Positions 5,495 to 11,334 of a stretch of 11,334 nucleotides of DNA are shown here, one piece after another. How positions within the stretch are numbered: position 1 is the stretch's first letter; the number at the start of each line of letters is the position of its first letter. The position numbers and the translations under genes are program-made. Where the stretch lies: positions 1 through 11,334 of the forward strand of contig JAACTI010000063.1 in assembly GCA_009993495.1 (NCBI GenBank), given 5' to 3'. The notes beneath the pieces are model-generated. The model saw nothing but the letters and a program-made list of their open reading frames with translations. It made no database searches and was not told the origin of the DNA. Origin of the DNA: Deltaproteobacteria bacterium. GTDB taxonomy: Bacteria; Desulfobacterota; Desulfuromonadia; Desulfuromonadales; Geopsychrobacteraceae.

Positions 5495-7189
5495 ATGTCA
5501 GAGCCACAAGCTATCCCTGAAAATCGTCCCTTTGTCCGCCTTTTTCCCCTGGGTGGATTGGGCGAAATCGGCATGAATATGTTGGCGATCGAAAGTGAGG
5601 GTAAGCTTCTGCTTATTGATTGCGGTCTGATGTTCCCTGAAGCCTATATGATGGGCATAGATCTGGTGCTGCCCGAGGTTGCCTGGCTCGAAAAACGCCG
5701 GGACGATATTGTGGGGTTGGTGTTGACCCATGGTCACGAAGATCATATTGGCGCAGTGCCCTATTTGTGGCACAAACTTGGTCAGCCGCGGATTTATGCA
5801 ACCTGCCTGACCCTGGGGCTTTTGTCTAACAAGCTCAAGGAATACGCCCTCGATTCTCACGTTGAGCTTGAAACCCTGGTGCCGCGACAGCCGGTTGTCC
5901 TCGGGCCCTTTAAGGTTGAACCCTTTCGCGTCGCCCACTCGATCGTGGATGGAGTGGGTTACGCCATTAAAACCGCCGCCGGGGTGCTGGTGCATACCGG
6001 CGATTTCAAGCTCGATCAGACGCCGGTCGATGGGCAGAAAACCGATCTGGCCCGCCTGGCCGAATTGGGCGAGCAGGGCGTGTTGTTGCTGCTGGCCGAT
6101 TCGACCAATGTCGAAAATGAAGGTTATACCCTGTCGGAAAGCACTGTCGGCAAGGCCTTTGCCGAGATCCTGCCCATTTGCCCGCGCCGGGTGATCATCG
6201 CTACTTTTTCCTCCAACATTCACCGTATTCAGCAGGTGGCCGATGCGGCCAAAGCCAGTGGACGGCGGATGCTGGTCAATGGTCGCAGTATGGTTTCTAA
6301 TATTGCCATTGCGCGCCAGCTGGGGTACCTGCAAATAGAGGATGAACAATTTGTCGAATTAAAAGAAATGCGCGAACTGCCCCCCGACCAGGTGCTGATT
6401 CTGACCACCGGCAGCCAGGGCGAACCCCTGAGTTCCCTTATGCGTATCGCCCTGGGCGATCACAAACAGATTCATGTGGAAGAGGGCGACCGGGTCATTC
6501 TGTCGTCAAAATTTATCCCCGGCAACGAAAAGGCCATTTCCGATTTGATCAACAATCTTTATCGTCGTGGGGCCGAAGTTTACTACGAAAAAACCAGCGA
6601 AATTCATGTTTCCGGTCATGCCAGTCGCGAAGAATTGAAACTGCTTCACAATCTGGTCAAGCCGCGGTATTTTGTACCGATTCATGGCGAGTATCGTCAT
6701 CTGGTTAAACATCGTCAGCTCGCCCTTGAGCTGGGGTTGCCGCCGCAAAACAGCCTGGTGCTCAGCAATGGTGAGATTCTGAAGGTGAGTGACCAAGGTC
6801 TTGAGCGCGCGGGAAATTTTGAGCAGGGGCGGGTCTTTGTCGATGGCAAGGGGGTGGGGGATGTCGGGATTATCGAGCTGCGGGATCGGAGGCATCTGGC
6901 CAATCATGGGCTGGTGATTGCCATGCTGGCGGTTCATCAGGCCACCGGAGAGATTGTCTTCGGCCCCGAAATTTTTACCCGTGGGTTTATTCCTGAAGAT
7001 GAGCAGTCGGGAGAGCAGTTGCTTGAAGAGGCACGTTACCAGTTGCGTGAATTTCTGGCGGAACAGAGTCTGGGCGCGATTGCCGACTGGGAAGAACTGC
7101 GGGTCAATCTGCGCAAAGTGCTGCGGCGCTTGTTTAATCGCAGTCTGGGGCGACGCCCCTTGATTCTGCCCCTGGTGCTGGAACTTTAA
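5495..7189 (+). CDS. rnj: ribonuclease J (metallo-beta-lactamase / beta-CASP ribonuclease)
   Basis: RNase J processes and degrades mRNA and matures rRNA, with endonuclease and 5'-3' exonuclease activity, using two zinc ions. Its 564 residues are normal for the family. The metal-binding motif HGHEDH is at 79-84; further ligands are H167 and D170 in HTGDFKLD. The beta-CASP part has LADSTNVENEGYTLSE, ATFSSNIHRIQQV and NGRSMVSN. Late motifs are HVSGHASREE (371-380) and IHGEYRHL with H397. The C-terminal domain of about 110 residues ends in FNRSLGRRPLILPLVLEL. The start has GAGGAG nine to ten bases upstream. A long leader with a possible upstream ORF precedes it. UppP follows after 91 bases on the same strand, so read-through is possible. 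Confidence 0.95.
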   Translation: MSEPQAIPENRPFVRLFPLGGLGEIGMNMLAIESEGKLLLIDCGLMFPEAYMMGIDLVLPEVAWLEKRRDDIVGLVLTHGHEDHIGAVPYLWHKLGQPRIYATCLTLGLLSNKLKEYALDSHVELETLVPRQPVVLGPFKVEPFRVAHSIVDGVGYAIKTAAGVLVHTGDFKLDQTPVDGQKTDLARLAELGEQGVLLLLADSTNVENEGYTLSESTVGKAFAEILPICPRRVIIATFSSNIHRIQQVADAAKASGRRMLVNGRSMVSNIAIARQLGYLQIEDEQFVELKEMRELPPDQVLILTTGSQGEPLSSLMRIALGDHKQIHVEEGDRVILSSKFIPGNEKAISDLINNLYRRGAEVYYEKTSEIHVSGHASREELKLLHNLVKPRYFVPIHGEYRHLVKHRQLALELGLPPQNSLVLSNGEILKVSDQGLERAGNFEQGRVFVDGKGVGDVGIIELRDRRHLANHGLVIAMLAVHQATGEIVFGPEIFTRGFIPEDEQSGEQLLEEARYQLREFLAEQSLGAIADWEELRVNLRKVLRRLFNRSLGRRPLILPLVLEL

Positions 7190-7280
7190 TGGTGGTGTTA
7201 AAGCTCAGGAATTGATGGCTCCGTTTGCAAACAGGCGCAATTGTCTCGCGGCGCAGGCTTAAAATTAAAAGGAAGTCTAG

Positions 7281-8081
7281 ATGTCAATTATTTACGCTAT
7301 TTTTCTGGGTTTAATCCAGGGTCTCACGGAATTTTTGCCGGTCTCCTCTTCGGGCCACCTGGCGATTGCCCAGCATTTTTTGCCGGGCTTTTCCCAGCCG
7401 GGGTTGTTGTTCGATGTGCTGCTCCATGCCGCGACCATGGCGGCCGTTGTCCTTTACTTTCGCCGTGATCTTTTAGCCCTGCTGCGCGCTTGTTTGCCCG
7501 GTGGAAATAGCGTAGATCGGCGTTTGCTGCTGATGTTGGTGCTGGCTTCGGTGCCGACGGCGATCATCGGGTTGGCAATGAAAGATGCGGTGGAACAATT
7601 ATTCGACAATATGCTGGTTGTCGGTGCCATGCTCCTTGTGACCGGTGTGCTTCTGACAATTGCTGGTCGCGTGCAAAAAATTGGTCGCCCCCTTGCCGCG
7701 CTGACCCGACGCGATGCCCTGCTGGTTGGTGTGGCCCAGGGGTTTGCGGTGCTGCCCGGAATTTCACGGTCTGGCGCCACTATCGGCTGTCTGCTCCTGC
7801 GCGGGATTGATGCCGCAGCGGCGGCGCGTTTCTCCTTCCTGCTGGCCTTGCCCGCGGTTGGTGGCGCGGCGCTGTTGCAACTGAAGGACTTAAATCAGGT
7901 GACAGCTGCCGAGATTCCCGCTTATCTGGCGGGTTCGCTGGTGGCTTTTATCAGCGGTATCTTGGCCATTCGGCTGTTGTTGGGGGTGTTGCAGCGGCGG
8001 CGTCTGGGGGTTTTCGCGCTCTATTGTCTGGTGCTTGGCACCCTGGTTATTGCCGCGTCATTATTCGTTCCAGGGGCATAA
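7281..8081 (+). CDS. uppP: undecaprenyl-diphosphatase
   Basis: UppP (BacA) is a polytopic inner-membrane enzyme that dephosphorylates undecaprenyl diphosphate, recycling the lipid carrier for peptidoglycan and O-antigen; overproduction is known to give bacitracin resistance. The 266-residue length is standard. The first active-site motif EFLPVSSSGH is at 17-26, and the second, PGISRSGAT, at 159-167 with the key Arg163. Several hydrophobic segments are visible, for example LLMLVLASVPTAIIGLAM, MLVVGAMLLVTGVLLTIA and the C-terminal ALYCLVLGTLVIAASLFV. The start has AAGGAAG five bases before ATG. It lies 91 bases after rnj; that gap shows only a small GTTTGCAAAC palindrome (7223-7232). The ftsK start follows its stop by 14 bases, suggesting coupled expression. 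Confidence 0.96.
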   Translation: MSIIYAIFLGLIQGLTEFLPVSSSGHLAIAQHFLPGFSQPGLLFDVLLHAATMAAVVLYFRRDLLALLRACLPGGNSVDRRLLLMLVLASVPTAIIGLAMKDAVEQLFDNMLVVGAMLLVTGVLLTIAGRVQKIGRPLAALTRRDALLVGVAQGFAVLPGISRSGATIGCLLLRGIDAAAAARFSFLLALPAVGGAALLQLKDLNQVTAAEIPAYLAGSLVAFISGILAIRLLLGVLQRRRLGVFALYCLVLGTLVIAASLFVPGA

Positions 8082-8095
8082 CGGGAAACTTCTCA

Positions 8096-10393
8096 ATGAA
8101 TCAGCAGATTACCGATATCCCGAAAGAACGCTTGCTGCGTAAGGAAATGTTCGGCTTTGTCTGGCTGGCCGTCGGCGTTTTGCTGTTGCTGTGCCTTGGT
8201 ACTTTCCATAATAACGATCCGTCCTTCAATAACAGCCTGCATCCGACAACAATTCGCAATTTCGGTGGAGTTTTCGGTGCCCATCTGGCGGATCTTCTCT
8301 ATCAGATTTATGGCTTGACCGCCTGGCTCTTCCCCGCATTTTTTCTGTTTGTTGCCCTGCGGTGTCTCAAATTCCGTGAACTGCGCTTGCGCTGGCAGCG
8401 CTGTGGCGCATTTTTTATGCTGCAAATTTCTCTGTCGGGCCTGTTGGCTCTGCAACTGAGCCAGGTGGAACTCTTTGGTGCCCACATTGGTGAAGCTGGC
8501 GGCGCGGTGGGGCGGGTGCTGGTACGGCTGTTATCGACCTATCTGAATCTCAGCGGTGCCGCCGTGGTGCTGGTGGTCTTTTTTGTCGTATTTCTCATTG
8601 CTTCGACCCGCTTCAGTCTGGTGCTGTTTGTTGATGGTTTTTTAGAGCGCTTCGGGCGGCGAATTGAAAAGAACCGCGCGGCGCGTTTGGCCCGCAGCAA
8701 AAAAGTGCTGCGCCATGAAGCAGAGATACGGACACCGGTGATTGCTGCAAGCGAATCCCGTGCGTTGCCGGCTCCCCCACGCAAAGCGGCCAAAGGATCG
8801 AAAAAGAAAGACAAGCTCGACGACATCCAGGAAGCCTTCTCTTTTCTTGAGCCCGATGGCAGCTACCATCAGCCGCCACCTTCTCTGCTGGATCACGAAG
8901 GCGAAGCGGCGCTGCCCATCGATCGTGAAAGTCTGGCGATGGCCGCCCGGTTGCTGGAGCGCAAGCTGCTCGATTTCGGGGTCGAGGGCGAAGTTGTCGA
9001 AGTCAAGCCCGGCCCGGTGGTCACCATGTACGAATTTTGTCCGGCTGCTGGCGTCAAGGTCAATAAAATTGCCAATCTGCAAGATGATCTGGCCATGGCG
9101 ATGCAGGCGGTTTCCATCCGCATCGTCGCGCCAATTCCTGGTCGCGGCGTCGTCGGCATCGAAATCCCCAATAAAGACCGTCAGATTGTTTATCTGAAGG
9201 ACATCATCGATTCAGAAGATTTTCGTCGCAATGGCGGCAAGTTGCCCATGGCCCTGGGCAAGGATATCTTTGGCCAGATTGTGGTTTCCGACCTTGCCCG
9301 CATGCCGCATTTGCTCGTCGCCGGCTCCACCGGCAGCGGCAAATCGGTTTCAATTAACACTATCGTGCTGTCACTGCTCTATCGCGCCGCCCCGGAAGAT
9401 GTGCGGCTGATTATGGTCGATCCGAAAATGTTGGAACTCTCCATTTATGAAGGGATTCCGCACCTGTTGTTGCCGGTAGTAACCGACCCCAAAAAAGCCA
9501 ACCTGGCCCTCAGTTGGGCGGTGCGCGAAATGGAACGGCGTTATCAGTTGATGGCCGACAAGGGGGTGCGCAATGTCGAGGGTTATAATCGTAAGCTGGT
9601 CAAAGAAGCCAAGGAGGCCCAAGATTTAACCGCCAAATTGCAACACGAAGAACCTCTGGTCTTGAGTGAAGAGGATATCCTCACGGCCGAAACCGAGCTG
9701 GAAACGGTAGTCACGCCGGAGGTTGAGCTTGAGCACGGTCATTTGCCCTATATTGTCATTATCGTTGACGAACTCGCCGATTTGATGATGGTCGCCGGGC
9801 GCGATATCGAAGAATCCATCGCCCGTTTGGCGCAGATGGCGCGGGCCGCCGGTATTCATTTGATTCTCGCTACCCAGCGCCCCAGTGTCGATGTCATTAC
9901 CGGTCTGATCAAAGCCAACTTTCCGACTCGGATCTCATTTAAGGTGTTTTCACGCACCGATTCGCGCACCATCCTCGATTCCATGGGGGCGGAAACCCTG
10001 CTGGGAATGGGCGATATGCTCTTTCTGCCGCCCGGTGTCGGTTATTTGCAGCGGGTGCATGGCGCCTTTGTTTCAGAGCTTGAAGTGCAACGCGTGGTGG
10101 AATTTCTCGCCAAACAGGGCAAACCCGATTACGACAAGTCGATTCTCACCGCCCCGCCTGCCGACAAGGGTGGCGAGGGTGACGAGGATGAAGGTTACGA
10201 TGAGCACTGGGATCAGGCGGTGCGCATTGTTTCAGAAACCCGCCAGGCTTCGATCTCGATGTTGCAGCGCCGTCTGCGGGTCGGCTACAATCGTGCCGCG
10301 CGTATGATCGAAAAAATGGAAACTGAAGGTATTGTCGGCCCCTCCGATGGCAGCGGCAAAGCCCGTGAAGTCTTGATCGGGCGTATTGAGTAG
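8096..10393 (+). CDS. ftsK: DNA translocase FtsK
   Basis: FtsK is a septum-anchored hexameric ATPase that pumps chromosome ends across the closing septum and activates XerCD recombination at dif. The 765-residue form has four membrane segments at about 18-37, 72-91, 104-121 and 153-170. A short linker (about 172-260) rich in Lys, Arg and Ala follows. The alpha/beta motor then has Walker A GSTGSGKS (410-417) and Walker B IIVDELADLMM (D558, E559), with LATQRPSVDVITGLIKANFPTRI behind it. The gamma winged helix that reads KOPS sequences is at about 700-765 (RQASISMLQRRLRVGYNRAARMIEKME). The open frame extends upstream to an ATG at 8074 region inside uppP, but the ATG at 8096 gives the normal N-terminus and lies 14 bases after the uppP stop. 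Its ribosome-binding site (GGGAA) is weak, consistent with coupling to uppP. Confidence 0.96.
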   Translation: MNQQITDIPKERLLRKEMFGFVWLAVGVLLLLCLGTFHNNDPSFNNSLHPTTIRNFGGVFGAHLADLLYQIYGLTAWLFPAFFLFVALRCLKFRELRLRWQRCGAFFMLQISLSGLLALQLSQVELFGAHIGEAGGAVGRVLVRLLSTYLNLSGAAVVLVVFFVVFLIASTRFSLVLFVDGFLERFGRRIEKNRAARLARSKKVLRHEAEIRTPVIAASESRALPAPPRKAAKGSKKKDKLDDIQEAFSFLEPDGSYHQPPPSLLDHEGEAALPIDRESLAMAARLLERKLLDFGVEGEVVEVKPGPVVTMYEFCPAAGVKVNKIANLQDDLAMAMQAVSIRIVAPIPGRGVVGIEIPNKDRQIVYLKDIIDSEDFRRNGGKLPMALGKDIFGQIVVSDLARMPHLLVAGSTGSGKSVSINTIVLSLLYRAAPEDVRLIMVDPKMLELSIYEGIPHLLLPVVTDPKKANLALSWAVREMERRYQLMADKGVRNVEGYNRKLVKEAKEAQDLTAKLQHEEPLVLSEEDILTAETELETVVTPEVELEHGHLPYIVIIVDELADLMMVAGRDIEESIARLAQMARAAGIHLILATQRPSVDVITGLIKANFPTRISFKVFSRTDSRTILDSMGAETLLGMGDMLFLPPGVGYLQRVHGAFVSELEVQRVVEFLAKQGKPDYDKSILTAPPADKGGEGDEDEGYDEHWDQAVRIVSETRQASISMLQRRLRVGYNRAARMIEKMETEGIVGPSDGSGKAREVLIGRIE

Positions 10394-10462
10394 AGCCTTT
10401 GCAACCCCACGGGGTAGGGAACTCCCTGATGAATAGCAATCTTCCGCTGGCGCCCACTTGAA

Positions 10463-10571
10463 TGTGGGAGCGGCTTTCAGCCGCGATTAATTATCCCCAC
10501 AACTTCAAACTTTCGCCCCCATTGGGGTGATGATTGGAGAGATTGATCGTGGCTAGAAAGCCACTCCCACA
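10463..10571. repeat. REPIN-like pair of inverted REP hairpins
   Basis: The plus strand has TGTGGGAG, then GCGGC-TTTCA-GCCGC, then GATTAAT (10463-10491). The minus strand from 10571 has TGTGGGAG, then GTGGC-TTTCTA-GCCAC, then GATCAAT (to about 10543). Both match the bacterial REP pattern GTGGGAG + GC-rich hairpin + GAT best known in pseudomonads. The two stems differ at one base pair by a paired change (C-G to T-A), so pairing is kept. The pair is inverted and separated by about 50 bases, as in REPINs, which are moved by a RAYT transposase encoded elsewhere. The spacer contains a small CCCC-ATT-GGGG dyad (10517-10527). The element lies just after ftsK and over the end of the broken exonuclease gene. 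Confidence 0.7.
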
Positions 10572-11008
10572 GAAAGCGACACCCACAACAGCAGGTTCAT
10601 CTGCTTCCTGTGGATTGTGGAGTAGCCTGGTAATCGTCTGTGGATGTTGTTTTCTGCTCAATTGCAGGGTGCATTCTATTTTGTTGGTTAACCGATATCC
10701 CCGTCGCGCATATTCGGCGTGCAGAAAGTTAAGGTCAGAGCGGGCGTTGTGCGCAATCAGGGGCAGGTGGCCGACAAATTGCTGAAAGGCGCGAAAAACC
10801 AGCGCGGGTTGTGGCTGACCGCACAGCATCTGTGCACTGATGCCGTGAACGGCTTGCGCGTAAGGCGAAATGGTCACATCGGCGTCGATCAGACTGCTGA
10901 ATTCGTCAACGATGTCGTTTTCGTTACTTTCACCGCGCCGATTTCGATAATCCGATCGTTGCCCTGCGGCCAAAGACCGCTGGTTTCGGTGTCGAATACA
11001 ACCCACAT
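10491..11008 (-). pseudogene. decayed DnaQ/PolC-type 3'-5' exonuclease, frameshifted and truncated
   Basis: From ATG at 11008 (GAGGG ten bases upstream) the minus strand reads MWVVFDTETSGLWPQGNDRI then IEIGAVKV, the clear Exo I motif (Asp, Glu) of the DEDD family (DNA polymerase III epsilon-like). This frame soon reaches a stop. The homology continues in another frame from about 10925: ENDIVDEFSSLIDADVTISP, then YAQAVHGISAQML, then Exo II as HNARSDLNFL, then ECTLQLSRKQHP. One missing base near 10921-10930 would explain the switch; the local bases (GTAACGAAAACG) do not form a classic slippery heptamer. Exo III (H-x-A-x-x-D) is missing: after SRKQHP the sequence no longer resembles the family, and the last 26 codons plus the stop are made of REPIN sequence. 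An intact product is therefore unlikely. The left limit of true homology is around 10630. Confidence 0.7.
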
Positions 11009-11080
11009 ATTTTTTCGTCCCTCGCTTTTTTGCTTTGTTCTTCACCCTATCCCTCCACTGTGTCAGAAAAGTATACAAAC

Positions 11081-11117
11081 AAAAAACCGCAGGCCATCTT
11101 TTTTCGGATGGCTGCGG
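11081..11117 (-). terminator. strong Rho-independent terminator
   Basis: On the minus strand CCGCAGCCATC (11117-11107) pairs with GATGGCCTGCGG (11098-11087), with one bulged base and an 8-base loop CGAAAAAA, followed by TTTTTTGTTTG. It would end the transcript of the gene entering from the right edge (stop at 11212), about 95 bases downstream of that stop, and insulate the exonuclease remnant. On the plus strand a weaker T-run (11126-11130) follows after eight bases. Confidence 0.8.
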
Positions 11118-11211
11118 CTTGAGAGTTTTTCTGGTGTGGGCTGAGCTCTGTCATTTGCCCCGCCGTTGGTTGTTCTGCCAAGCGCAACGCTAGGGGGGTT
11201 GGGCTGGGTTG

Positions 11212-11334
11212 TCAAAAAGGAGGAAGGACGGTCTTGATTGCATTCACCGCTTGGGCCTCGGTGGGTTGAATCTCCTTGCGTAATTCTGATACGCCGGCAA
11301 GCGTGGTGTTGTCAGTGGATGGAACCTGTGAGCG
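11212..11334 (-). CDS. C-terminal end of an unidentified protein (runs in from the right edge)
   Basis: The minus strand from the window edge is open for 40 codons to TGA at 11214-11212. It reads RSQVPSTDNTTLAGVSELRK, then EIQPTEAQAVNAIKTVLPPF. The composition is protein-like, with a predicted amphipathic helix near the end, and a strong minus-strand terminator follows. I do not recognise the family. One other minus frame is open for 29 codons but is rich in Arg and Pro and less convincing. The rest of the gene is outside the window. Confidence 0.5.
   Translation of the reverse strand, partial: RSQVPSTDNTTLAGVSELRKEIQPTEAQAVNAIKTVLPPF

Noticed and set aside
5498..6349. 283-residue minus-strand frame inside rnj
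   Set aside because: RNase J on the plus strand has all its motifs; the antisense frame is a by-product of its codon use, and no promoter or ribosome-binding site supports it.
10394..10462. terminator for ftsK (CCCC-AC-GGGG and GGG-AACT-CCC dyads)
   Set aside because: The stems are only three to four pairs and no T-run follows.
10915..10935. programmed frameshift in the exonuclease
   Set aside because: Joining the frames needs a -1 step, but the bases do not allow re-pairing as in an X-XXY-YYZ heptamer, and the lack of Exo III speaks for decay.
10719..11144. 141-residue plus-strand frame over the exonuclease remnant
   Set aside because: The minus strand carries Exo I and Exo II motifs and a terminator; the plus reading runs through the terminator stem and shows no family features.
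1..11334. CRISPR array, tRNA or rRNA genes, prophage or defence island
   Set aside because: No regularly spaced repeats, no cloverleaf or rRNA-like stretch, and no integrase, nuclease-helicase or toxin-antitoxin pair was seen; the genes are mainly housekeeping.

Overview
The window looks like core chromosome of a Desulfuromonadia-type bacterium (Geobacter/Pelobacter/Desulfuromonas relatives, formerly Deltaproteobacteria). I infer this from the style of the proteins: a HEAT-repeat protein with a YPQGHP-type N-terminus, a short HEAT protein directly behind ssb, and an IclR regulator beginning MVKKDKSEYIIQAVSHALDLL. The order RNase J - uppP - ftsK on one strand and the moderately GC-rich codon use also fit. 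No species assignment is possible from sequence reading alone.

Layout. The left edge (1-729, minus) is the N-terminal part of a large HEAT-type protein that runs off the window. Divergent from it is coaE (986-1588, plus), the last enzyme of CoA synthesis, with a possible 16-codon leader in front. Then come two minus-strand genes: an alpha/beta hydrolase (1658-2464) and an IclR-family regulator (2527-3309), with a terminator-like hairpin between them that ends right at the hydrolase start. The regulator is divergent from a UspA-type universal stress protein (3570-4022, plus); each has a good sigma70-like promoter in the shared 260-bp gap. Convergent with usp is the minus-strand pair ssb (4639-5127) and a six-repeat HEAT protein (4039-4608). 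The 367-bp gap between ssb and rnj holds opposed promoters, nested dyads with a repeated GGTGAA element, a perfect hairpin in the ssb leader, and a Leu-rich 18-codon upstream ORF that stops on the rnj ribosome-binding site. RNase J (5495-7189), undecaprenyl-diphosphatase UppP (7281-8081) and the DNA translocase FtsK (8096-10393) follow on the plus strand, linking RNA turnover, lipid-carrier recycling and chromosome segregation.

The right end is the most disturbed part. Downstream of ftsK is a REPIN-like pair of inverted REP hairpins (10463-10571). It forms the end of a decayed DnaQ-type exonuclease gene (minus, start 11008), which has a frameshift after motif I and lacks motif III. A strong terminator (11081-11117, minus) closes a transcript whose gene enters from the right edge; only its last 40 codons (11212-11334) are visible.

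Most of the window is ordinary housekeeping. I found no convincing defence island, CRISPR array, prophage or new multi-gene system. The points worth a second look are the REPIN with its compensated stem, the broken exonuclease, and the compact regulatory structures in the rnj/ssb and iclR/usp intergenic regions.
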